NCBI GenBank assembly: GCA_903904765.1
Contig: CAIVEA010000631.1
Location: forward strand, 1-9,045
Length of the DNA: 9,045 nucleotides
Source: an uncultured Chloroflexota bacterium
GTDB taxonomy: Bacteria; Chloroflexota; Anaerolineae; Aggregatilineales; Phototrophicaceae
Reading direction: 5' to 3'
The translations under genes were made by a program, and so were the position numbers. The notes under the pieces were generated by a model. The model was not told the origin of the DNA and did no database searches. It saw nothing but the letters and a program-made list of their open reading frames with translations. Positions 1 to 5,438 of the stretch are shown here, in pieces; position 1 is the first letter of the stretch; every line of letters begins with the position of its first letter.

Positions 1-234
1 AGCCAGCCCCACCACCAGACCGTAACCGACGAGCTGGTTGTCCCGCGCACCCGAGATCATGACCAGGTCGCGCACCGGTACCGCGCCAGCCCAAACACCG
101 GACGCGGAACCCAACACCAGCAGTCCCGCCAACACGGGCGTGGGGACGGGCGCAGGCGCACAATCCGCCGCCCCGATTGCCACGCTGCCCGCTGCCAGCA
201 GCAACGAGGAGTCCACATCCAACAGCCAGCCCAC
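1..234 (-). CDS. flgI: Flagellar P-ring protein FlgI, N-terminal part (cut by window edge)
   Basis: FlgI forms the periplasmic P ring around the flagellar rod in diderm bacteria. The 78 visible residues end in [16 protein letters not shown] (residues 62-77), which matches the family's most conserved N-terminal block (compare [15 protein letters not shown] in E. coli FlgI). It is preceded by VRDL, the expected start of the mature protein, and by a hydrophobic stretch ending in GVWA, a plausible signal-peptide cleavage site. I chose the GTG start at 234 because GGGAGGGGG lies 7 bases upstream; the next in-frame codon upstream of that site is the stop TAG at 257-259. GTG codons further in (residues 18 and 34) are alternatives. 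G+C is about 70% over 240 bases, clearly above the next gene. Family call is firm; the exact start is less sure. A P-ring gene is unexpected beside Chloroflexota-like genes. Confidence 0.82.
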   Translation of the reverse strand, partial: MGWLLDVDSSLLLAAGSVAIGAADCAPAPVPTPVLAGLLVLGSASGVWAGAVPVRDLVMISGARDNQLVGYGLVVGLA

Positions 235-270
235 GCTCCCGCCCCCTCCCGGCGGCTAGTGTAACCAAAG

Positions 271-332
271 ACTCCCCTCCCCTTTTTCCCCTCCGCCATG
301 TATGGTGGAGGGGTTAGAGATGGGGACTCACA
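271..332. repeat. Palindromic dispersed repeat, copy A
   Basis: CCCCTCCGCCAT (288-299) and ATGGTGGAGGGG (302-313) form a 12-bp inverted repeat with one G-T pair and a 2-base loop. A purine-rich tail, GGGGTTAGAGATGGGGA, follows. The C/T-rich left side and G-rich right side, with the GGGG(A)TT motif, resemble the elements at 4325-4402 and 8405-8457. This suggests a degenerate family of non-coding palindromic repeats. It directly abuts the end of the G+C-rich flgI segment. Confidence 0.5.
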
Positions 333-341
333 TGATAAAAC

Positions 342-371
342 AGGGCGAACTCCGGTTCGCTCTTTTATTTT
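342..371 (+). terminator. Rho-independent terminator, no upstream gene in this window
   Basis: AGGGCGAAC (342-350) pairs with GTTCGCTCT (355-363) around the loop TCCG, with one G-T pair, and runs into TTTTATTTT. This is a strong intrinsic terminator for rightward transcription. Its reverse complement also ends in a short T-rich run (GTTTTAT), so it could work in both directions. It sits between two divergent genes (flgI leftward, the 481-915 gene rightward), where no transcript should end. The rightward gene it served appears to be missing. Confidence 0.6.
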
Positions 372-480
372 GTGACGTTCCCACTTGCACATCTTTTGCA
401 CACGCCCCTCATCACCGCTGAACAGCCGCATGCGATCCTATCTTCAACGCAATCGAGTTCACACAATAAGGAGATTGAAC

Positions 481-915
481 ATGCGTAAAGGATGGATCAC
501 CCTACTGATCGTTGCAGCGTTGACACTGGTCGCCAGCGTGGGTTGGGTGGGTGCTGCCGATAGCACCGATAGTTCCGTTCCGCTGATTGCCGATGGCCGC
601 GTGAATGCGTGGGACATCGGTGCGCCGGTTGTGGTGTATTGCACGTTTGACTCGTACACTCTGGAAGATGGTACGGAAGTGAGCGATTTGCAGGCCGTAA
701 ATCTGGTGGCGCTGCGCTACGAAGGTGGTAGCTGGGAAAACGTGGTGAGCGTTTCAACGGATACGTTGACTTCCGCGCTGACCGAACCCCGCACCGAAAG
801 CGTACTGCTGGATAGCAACGAGGGCTACAGTGTGTTCCTGAATGCGGACGACAGCCTGACCGCCGCCACTGCGGGTTACAGCTTCAACTGGTCGCTGGGC
901 GATCAGGGCTGCTAA
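481..915 (+). CDS. Secreted protein of unknown function, 144 aa
   Basis: The protein begins with a typical signal peptide: MRKGW, a hydrophobic core to about residue 20, and a likely cleavage site after GWVGA (residue 25). The mature part of about 119 residues is acidic and rich in Ser/Thr/Asp, with predicted beta-type alternation. It starts with a PLIADGRVNAWDIGAPVVVY segment (residues 34-53), followed by Cys54. The only other cysteine is the last residue, Cys144, so a disulfide closing the domain is possible. The ATG at 481 has AAGGAG about 7 bases upstream. A longer in-frame reading from 385 lacks a good ribosome site and would bury the signal peptide. The gene ends at a shared hairpin terminator at 952-978. 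I recognise the general look of small exported Chloroflexota proteins but no named family. Confidence 0.82.
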   Translation: MRKGWITLLIVAALTLVASVGWVGAADSTDSSVPLIADGRVNAWDIGAPVVVYCTFDSYTLEDGTEVSDLQAVNLVALRYEGGSWENVVSVSTDTLTSALTEPRTESVLLDSNEGYSVFLNADDSLTAATAGYSFNWSLGDQGC

Positions 916-951
916 CGCGACACATGCACTACAACCGAATAGACAGCAAAA

Positions 952-978
952 CGGGGTGGATCGGTCTAATCCACCCCG
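952..978. terminator. Bidirectional terminator between convergent genes
   Basis: CGGGGTGGAT (952-961) and ATCCACCCCG (969-978) form a perfect 10-bp stem with a 7-base loop. Read leftward the stem is followed by GTTTTGC, and read rightward by a weaker CTGCGTTTG. It lies between the ends of the 481-915 (+) and 993-1451 (-) genes and probably serves both, the leftward one better. Confidence 0.75.
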
Positions 979-992
979 CTGCGTTTGCCTGT

Positions 993-1451
993 TTACCGCC
1001 CCTGATAGCTGATCTGCACCTCGGTATCGGTGATGGTGATGGCGGTCACGCGGCCTGCGGGCAGTTTGCCGCGCACATAGTTGCGCCACGCGCTGCTAAT
1101 GGCGGTATTGATCTGTGTCAGCAGGGCATCACTGACCGTCGTGCCGTCCACCGAAGCCGTCGTCACCGTCCAGTAGATGCGCCCGTTGTTCACGCTCGGA
1201 ACTGCCGTCCCACTTACCGCCAGCGGATCGCGCCCCCGGAAAGTGATCGTCAGGCTGACAACCGCCTGCCCGTCCTGCAAATCCACCGCCAGATCGGTCA
1301 CAGTGCGGCGCGGGCTGTTGGTGATGATGTAGGCGCTGTTGATCTCATCCTCGGTCAGTGTCAGGGTCTTATCGGCGGCCAGCGTGGGGACAACCGTCGC
1401 AACCAGCACGACGAAAAGCATCAGCACCAGAGCAATCTTGCGGGTCTTCAT
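993..1451 (-). CDS. Secreted protein of unknown function, 152 aa
   Basis: It has an N-terminal signal peptide: MKTRK, then a hydrophobic core to about residue 20 and a cleavage site near PTLA-AD (about residue 25). The mature part starts LTLTEDEINSAYII and continues as alternating short strands, with SLTITFRGRD and ITITDTEVQISYQG as typical beta segments. A helix lies around residues 107-125 (ALLTQINTAISSAWRNYVRG). The layout resembles small lipid-binding or DUF2993-like exported proteins, but this is a guess from fold style. I chose the ATG at 1451 because GGAG sits 8 bases upstream; the in-frame GTG at 1460 would overlap that ribosome site. It converges on the secreted gene at 481-915 and diverges from the acetyltransferase, with an inverted repeat in the shared upstream region. 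Confidence 0.8.
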   Translation of the reverse strand: MKTRKIALVLMLFVVLVATVVPTLAADKTLTLTEDEINSAYIITNSPRRTVTDLAVDLQDGQAVVSLTITFRGRDPLAVSGTAVPSVNNGRIYWTVTTASVDGTTVSDALLTQINTAISSAWRNYVRGKLPAGRVTAITITDTEVQISYQGR

Positions 1452-1513
1452 GTTGTTCACTCCATTCGTTGATTGACCTACACGCTTATCCTGACATACA
1501 GTTGTTATCCGCG

Positions 1514-1538
1514 TACACGCAATTGTAAACTGCGTGTA
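1514..1538. promoter_or_regulatory. Inverted repeat, possible operator between divergent genes
   Basis: TACACGCA (1514-1521) and TGCGTGTA (1531-1538) form a perfect 8-bp inverted repeat with a 9-base A+T-rich spacer. A third half-site, TACACGC, lies at 1479-1485. It sits in the 124-base region between the secreted protein (-) and the acetyltransferase (+). A weak promoter-like pair (TTGTTA at 1502, TAAACT at 1526, 18 bases apart) overlaps the repeat, as a repressor site would. All of this is by eye; no regulator is encoded nearby. Confidence 0.35.
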
Positions 1539-1575
1539 AATTATCGACGCAAGATTGCATTGAAAGGCTCATGCT

Positions 1576-2175
1576 ATGGCGGGTATCGCCAACCCCATCC
1601 TGTTCGACTTCCCCGATAGCTTTGAAACCGAACGCCTGACGATCAGCGCACCACGCCCCGGCGAAGGGCAGATCGTCCACAGCGCCATCCTCGAATCCTA
1701 CAAGAACCTTCGCCCTTTCATCCCGTGGGCAAAAACGTTGCAAACGCCCGAACAGGTGGAAGAAGCTCTGCGCCGCAGCGCCGCCCAATTCCTGCTGCGC
1801 GAAGATTTACGGCTGAATATCTGGCGCAAAAGTGATGGTCGTTTCGTGGGAGGAACGGGGCTGCACCGCATCAACTGGTCAGTGCCGCGCTTCGAGATCG
1901 GCTACTGGGTACGCACCAGCCTCGAAGGGCAGGGCTATGTGACCGAAGCGGTGCAGGGATTGACGCGCTTCACCTTCGAGACGCTCAAAGCCGAACGGGT
2001 GGAAATCCGCTGCGACTCGCGCAATGAACGCAGCGCCGCCGTCGCCCGCCGCGCCGGATACACGCTGGAAGGCGTGTTACGGAACAATGATTGGGCGAAC
2101 GACGGCCTGCTGTGCGATCTGATGGTATTCGCGCTGCTGCGGAACGACTATCTTACGAAGGCAGCAACCGTTTGA
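1576..2175 (+). CDS. GNAT-family N-acetyltransferase, RimJ/RimL type
   Basis: This 199-aa protein has the usual length of the RimJ/RimL branch of the GNAT family, which transfers acetyl from acetyl-CoA to protein N-termini or small amines in the cytoplasm. It opens with FETERLTISAPRPGEG (residues 16-31), the family's first strand. The acetyl-CoA loop is LEGQGYVTEAVQGL (116-129). It closes with IRCDSRNERSAAVARRAGYT (144-163) followed by LEGVLRN, the RimL-like motif B region. The ATG at 1576 has AAAGG 8 bases upstream; an ATG at 1571 is out of frame. The TGA stop lies inside the 3' end of the convergent folC-like gene, a 23-base tail-to-tail overlap. The substrate cannot be told from sequence. 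Confidence 0.92.
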   Translation: MAGIANPILFDFPDSFETERLTISAPRPGEGQIVHSAILESYKNLRPFIPWAKTLQTPEQVEEALRRSAAQFLLREDLRLNIWRKSDGRFVGGTGLHRINWSVPRFEIGYWVRTSLEGQGYVTEAVQGLTRFTFETLKAERVEIRCDSRNERSAAVARRAGYTLEGVLRNNDWANDGLLCDLMVFALLRNDYLTKAATV

Positions 2176-3391
2176 GGTAGGCATCGCCCTCGAATAACGA
2201 ACGGGTGCGCTGCGCTTCGGTCAGCGCATCCGGCGAAAGCAGCCCGTAATGCTCCCGCGCCGCCGCCGCCAACCGCAGCGATCCGGCCACCGCCCGCGCC
2301 GATTCGGGCGCGTCTGCCAGCGTATCCAGCGCCGCCACCAGATCAGGTTGCACCGTCACCTGCGCCGCCTGCAAATCCGCCAGCGCCGCCAGTTCAGCGG
2401 CCGGCAGCGCCCTGTGGCCGCTGGCTTCGGTCAGGATGAGTTGCACGCCCGCATGGTCGAATGCCCGCAGATACTCCGCCGAGGCTTTTTCCTTCAGCAT
2501 CCCCACGACCAGCCGCGCCGCGCCATCGTCTCCGCGCAACCGTTCCAGATGCGCCCACAGCCGCGCCGCCGCCAGCGGGGTATGCCCGCCGTCCACAATG
2601 AGCGCCCGCCCATTCACCTGCGCTGCTTCCACCCGCGCAGGCAGGGTCACCGCCGGATAAGCGGCAGGCGCAGAAGGAATCCAGCCCTGACCCGCCATCC
2701 AACCACACACGGCAGCGGCCAGTGCATCCGTTTCCACGAATTGCAGCGTCGCGCCCTGCTGTTCGGCCTCATGGCGCAGCACGTCCGCAGCCTCGTCATG
2801 CTGCGGCACGCTGAACACCTGCTCGCCCGCGCCGATAATCCCCGCCTTGTGATAGGCAATGGTCTGCAACGACCCGCCCAACATGGCGACATGCTCACGT
2901 TCCAGCACAGTGATGACCGCCGCCGCCTTCGGCACAGTATTCACTGCATCCCAGCGTCCGCCGATGCCGGCTTCCAGCACCATGACCTTTGCGCCTGCCC
3001 GCTTGAACCACAACAGCGCCATCGCGGTAGCGCGTTCAAACGTGCTGTAGGGGAAGTTCAGCCGTTCCGCCGCCTGCTGCACTTCCTGCGCCAGCGCCAC
3101 GAAAATACCGGGCGAGATCAACCGCCCATCCAGCAGGAAACGCTCACGGAAGCTGTGCAGATGCGGCCCGGTGAACAACCCCACCCGCAGCCCCGGCACG
3201 GTTCGCAGCGCCGCCGCAATCGCCGCACAGGCGCTGCCCTTGCCCACCGAACCCGCCACCACCACCGCCGGAATACCGTGTTGCGGATTGCCGAGCAACT
3301 CCAGTAGGCGCTGCATCGGTTCCAGCGCACGCGGGAAGTCCACCGCCCGCACGGGCTGGGACATCATCTCTAAAGCCTGATAATAATCCAT
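2153..3391 (-). CDS. folC: FolC-like Mur ligase: folylpolyglutamate/dihydrofolate synthase
   Basis: The 412-aa length and domain order fit FolC, which adds glutamate to dihydropteroate or folates with ATP. Visible motifs are the P-loop GSVGKGS (residues 47-53), TGPHLHSFRERF (74-85), EAGIGGRWDAVN (140-151), HVAMLGGSLQTIAYHKAGII (167-186, with the probable carbamylated Lys182), LPARVE (250-255) and DGGHTP (267-272). Several core positions depart from the usual FolC text: GTNGKGS is GSVGKGS, PGR is PAR and DGAHNP is DGGHTP. It may therefore be a divergent paralogue with an altered substrate. The ATG at 3391 has GAAGG 7-8 bases upstream. It stops inside the tail of the acetyltransferase gene. The upstream gap of 86 bases suggests its own promoter, but I could not place one with confidence. 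Confidence 0.85.
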   Translation of the reverse strand: MDYYQALEMMSQPVRAVDFPRALEPMQRLLELLGNPQHGIPAVVVAGSVGKGSACAAIAAALRTVPGLRVGLFTGPHLHSFRERFLLDGRLISPGIFVALAQEVQQAAERLNFPYSTFERATAMALLWFKRAGAKVMVLEAGIGGRWDAVNTVPKAAAVITVLEREHVAMLGGSLQTIAYHKAGIIGAGEQVFSVPQHDEAADVLRHEAEQQGATLQFVETDALAAAVCGWMAGQGWIPSAPAAYPAVTLPARVEAAQVNGRALIVDGGHTPLAAARLWAHLERLRGDDGAARLVVGMLKEKASAEYLRAFDHAGVQLILTEASGHRALPAAELAALADLQAAQVTVQPDLVAALDTLADAPESARAVAGSLRLAAAAREHYGLLSPDALTEAQRTRSLFEGDAYLKRLLPS

Positions 3392-3477
3392 CGCACACCT
3401 TCAAAAGTGCATCCAATAAATTCAATCTTTCAGCCCGCGATTTTTTTATTGTCCTGTGCACCACCTTTCGAGAAAGC

Positions 3478-4248
3478 TCACCGATCACTGAATCCCAGTA
3501 TACCCATTTCCAGCCGCCTCACCGCATCCGGCAGTTCGCTCAGGTTGAGCAGCAGTGCATCTGCGCTCACAGGTTGATCGTCGGCATACGGGTAGAGCAA
3601 GGCGCGGGCGAACGGGTCTTTGCTGTGCAGGCGCGTCGGCACGCTCTCCAGCGGCGGAATCCACACGGTTTTGAAGCCGTGTCCCGATGGATACAGCACA
3701 TCATCATCATAACGATCCCCCACCATGATTTGCAGGCGCGTCTGTTCCGGCCACGCGCCGAAGAAGCGCCGATCCCGTTTCAACCCATTATGGCTATCCG
3801 GTGTGAGGACGGCGCTGAACAACGAGGTCAACCCCAGCGCGTCCAACACGGGTTGTTGATACTTCGCCAGCCCTTTCGTCGCCACCACCAGCGCCCGATG
3901 ATCTGCCGCCAGATCGCACAGCGCGGCCTCCGCCCCCGGCAGCGCGTTGGAATGGCTGGCGGCATACTGCCGGACGAGCGCCTCCGCACTGCCTTCGGCC
4001 TGCACGCCCCAGCGCCCCGCCACCGTCTGCACGATGTCGTCCCAGTCCATTGATTGCAGCGGCGGATAGGCCGTGTCTGCCTGCCGCCGCGCATACTCGG
4101 CTTCCACCGCCTCGCGCACGGCCTCTAGTGGCTGTCCGGCTCTGGCAGCAATATCCCCTAGCAGCGCCGGCCACACGGCACGCTCGAACGGGTTGACCAT
4201 GATCGTCCCGTCCAGATCAATAAAGACCACCACCACCGGCTGCGTCAT
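3478..4248 (-). CDS. HAD-superfamily hydrolase (phosphatase-like)
   Basis: This is a 256-aa member of the haloacid dehalogenase superfamily, probably a cytoplasmic Mg-dependent phosphatase. Motif I is FIDLDGT (residues 9-15, with nucleophile Asp11 and acid Asp13). Motif II is VVATKG (121-126, Thr124). Motif III is GLKRDRR with Lys157. Motif IV is VGDRYDDDVLYP (176-187), giving the metal-binding acidic residues. The stretch from about 16 to 105 between motifs I and II is the helical C1 cap of the phosphoglycolate phosphatase/YjjG type. I set the start at ATG 4248 because GGGAGGG lies 7 bases upstream and the catalytic motif follows at once; an open frame up to 4317 runs through the intergenic region without a ribosome site. 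It lies downstream of the MNIO-like gene on the same strand, 127 bases away, with a repeat between them. The substrate is unknown. Confidence 0.9.
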   Translation of the reverse strand: MTQPVVVVFIDLDGTIMVNPFERAVWPALLGDIAARAGQPLEAVREAVEAEYARRQADTAYPPLQSMDWDDIVQTVAGRWGVQAEGSAEALVRQYAASHSNALPGAEAALCDLAADHRALVVATKGLAKYQQPVLDALGLTSLFSAVLTPDSHNGLKRDRRFFGAWPEQTRLQIMVGDRYDDDVLYPSGHGFKTVWIPPLESVPTRLHSKDPFARALLYPYADDQPVSADALLLNLSELPDAVRRLEMGILGFSDR

Positions 4249-4324
4249 GTCCCTGCCCTCCCATTTACTGACCTCACCCCGCTGCATTCTTATAAGGGCA
4301 AGATCATTACTGAACAACCCTCGT

Positions 4325-4402
4325 CCTCACCTCGAACTAGACCGTCTTGCTTCTCCTCTCCAGCGGTACTCCGCATTACGGAGAGGGGATTGAGGGGTGA
4401 GG
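4325..4402. repeat. MITE-like palindromic dispersed repeat, copy B (most complete)
   Basis: Nested inverted repeats define the element. The outer arms are CCTCACC (4325-4331) and GGTGAGG (4396-4402). The middle arms are CCTCTCC (4355-4361) and GGAGAGG (4380-4386). The inner hairpin is GCGG-TACT-CCGC (4363-4374). Similar C-rich/G-rich palindromes occur at 271-332 and 8405-8457. No transposase is seen. The right half runs into the 3' end of the DUF692/MNIO-like gene and encodes its last residues and stop codon. Confidence 0.65.
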
Positions 4403-5212
4403 TTCCCCGTGTACCAACGACCACAGGCGCGGCACATCCCGTTCCAGCACATCCGCTTCGCTGCGCCAGCCGAACCCCGGCCCTACGCCACCATATTCCA
4501 GCGCCACGATGTGCGGTTGCGGCCAATCCCCCGCGTGGATGTGCGCCAACGCCCATTCGGTCAGCGACCAATCGGCCTCGGTCATCGGGAAGTGGTCTAC
4601 CAGCCGCTGTTCCGCTTCATCATAGCGCGTGCCAGCGATATGCAGTTCGCGCAGGGCATGCAACGGCATCCGTTCGATATAGGCACGGGTATCCTCGCCG
4701 CGATGCACCGCTGCCATGTGGGCGTGAGCGATGTCTAGCAACAGGCCGCAACCGGACTCCTCCACCATGCGCGTGATACGCTCCGGCGCAAGCACAATAT
4801 CCGGTATCTGGTAATTCGGATCCCAGTTGGCATTTTCGAGGATGACACGCGCCGTCCCAAACGTATGAATTAACTGCGCCACATCTTGCCGCATCGCCGC
4901 CATCAGCACATCGCCTTGCGTGGATGAGCAACCCATCAGCGGCATCCCCGCAAAATCGGAGGCTCTGGGGGCGAGATGGGTGTTGATGTAATGAGTTGAA
5001 CTGGCCTCTACCAGTTCTATGATGTGCGGCAGCCCCACCGCATCGAAGTTGCTGCGCCCCGCCATCAGCGGGAAATGCACGTAGGCCGGAAGCTGCATTT
5101 GTGCTTCTGCCACCATATCCGACCAATCGGGACATTTGTACAGGTCGAAGCGCACTGCGCCCGCCTTCAGCAGCGCCGCCGCCTGCGGTGAATAATTGAC
5201 TGCAAGTTGCAT
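4376..5212 (-). CDS. TIM-barrel protein related to DUF692/MNIO (or sugar-phosphate isomerase-like)
   Basis: This 278-aa protein has the metal-ligand pattern of the xylose-isomerase-like TIM barrels. It is closest in text to DUF692, the multinuclear non-haem iron oxidative enzymes (MNIO) that modify cysteines in RiPP precursors. Candidate ligands lie at regular strand ends: His46 (YVHFPL), His79 (INTHLAP), Glu126 (VILENANW), Asp160 and His163/His165 (CGLLLDIAHAHMA), His191 (ELHIAG), Asp206-His207 (LVDHFP) and Glu239 (VALEYGG). The SGCGLLLD to ELHIAG block is especially DUF692-like. No RiPP precursor or partner protein is adjacent, so a modification role is only inference; a sugar-phosphate isomerase/epimerase or endonuclease-IV-like activity remains possible. 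The ATG at 5212 has GAGG 10 bases upstream. The C-terminal tail (GEPHPSIPSP) and the stop come from repeat copy B. Confidence 0.75.
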   Translation of the reverse strand: MQLAVNYSPQAAALLKAGAVRFDLYKCPDWSDMVAEAQMQLPAYVHFPLMAGRSNFDAVGLPHIIELVEASSTHYINTHLAPRASDFAGMPLMGCSSTQGDVLMAAMRQDVAQLIHTFGTARVILENANWDPNYQIPDIVLAPERITRMVEESGCGLLLDIAHAHMAAVHRGEDTRAYIERMPLHALRELHIAGTRYDEAEQRLVDHFPMTEADWSLTEWALAHIHAGDWPQPHIVALEYGGVGPGFGWRSEADVLERDVPRLWSLVHGEPHPSIPSP

Positions 5213-5233
5213 CGTTGTTCATCCTCGGAAATC

Positions 5234-5263
5234 TTGCGCCGCTGCGAAAACCTATGGTAGACT
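5234..5263 (+). promoter_or_regulatory. Possible sigma-70-type promoter for the CNNM-selenoprotein operon
   Basis: TTGCGC (5234-5239) and TAGACT (5258-5263) are 18 bases apart and lie in the divergent intergenic region. Each box matches only part of the consensus. A start site about 7 bases downstream would put the hairpin at 5273-5287 at the very 5' end of the transcript, which makes the placement reasonable but unproven. Confidence 0.35.
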
Positions 5264-5272
5264 ACGCGCACA

Positions 5273-5412
5273 GCCGTTAGCAACGGCGAAATGACTCGGA
5301 CGTGTTGCAAAACGACTCAGAACACCCTCCCCCACGCTTGAACATCCTTAACGGAGTCATCTACCGGAGTTAAGGCATTCTTAACTGTCGGTTGTTTGCG
5401 TTACGGGGACAG
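5273..5412 (+). promoter_or_regulatory. Structured leader with mutually exclusive hairpins upstream of the CNNM gene
   Basis: Several complementary segments lie between the possible promoter and the gene. GCCGTT/AACGGC (5273-5287) makes a tight hairpin with a 3-base loop. ATGACTC (5291-5297) is complementary to GAGTCAT (5354-5360), and inside that pair GTGTT (5302-5306) can pair with AACAC (5321-5325). GTTAAG (5369-5374) can pair either with CTTAAC upstream (5347-5352) or with CTTAAC downstream (5380-5385), but not both. CTGTC (5385-5389) can pair with GACAG (5408-5412), close to the start codon. Alternative pairing of this kind is typical of attenuators and riboswitches. I recognise no known riboswitch class; it is not an obvious M-box. 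Confidence 0.35.
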
Positions 5413-5438
5413 GGTTGATTCAGAGAGGGAATCCAGCT

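Noticed and set aside
38..259. Open frame on the + strand coding a Pro/Ser/Thr-rich 73-aa peptide
   Set aside because: The opposite strand encodes a clear FlgI N-terminus with a strong ribosome site; the + frame is its low-complexity antisense.
2249..3307. Long + strand open frame opposite folC
   Set aside because: It is very rich in Arg, His and Gln with no domain, as expected for antisense of a G+C-rich gene; FolC motifs on the - strand are decisive.
3392..3477. T-rich run TTTTTTTATT in the gap between folC and the HAD gene as a terminator
   Set aside because: No convincing GC-rich stem precedes it on the + strand, and no + strand gene ends there.
5264..5438. Known Mg2+ M-box or yybP-ykoY Mn2+ riboswitch
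   Set aside because: I could not find the conserved core sequences of either class, so only an unclassified structured leader is reported.
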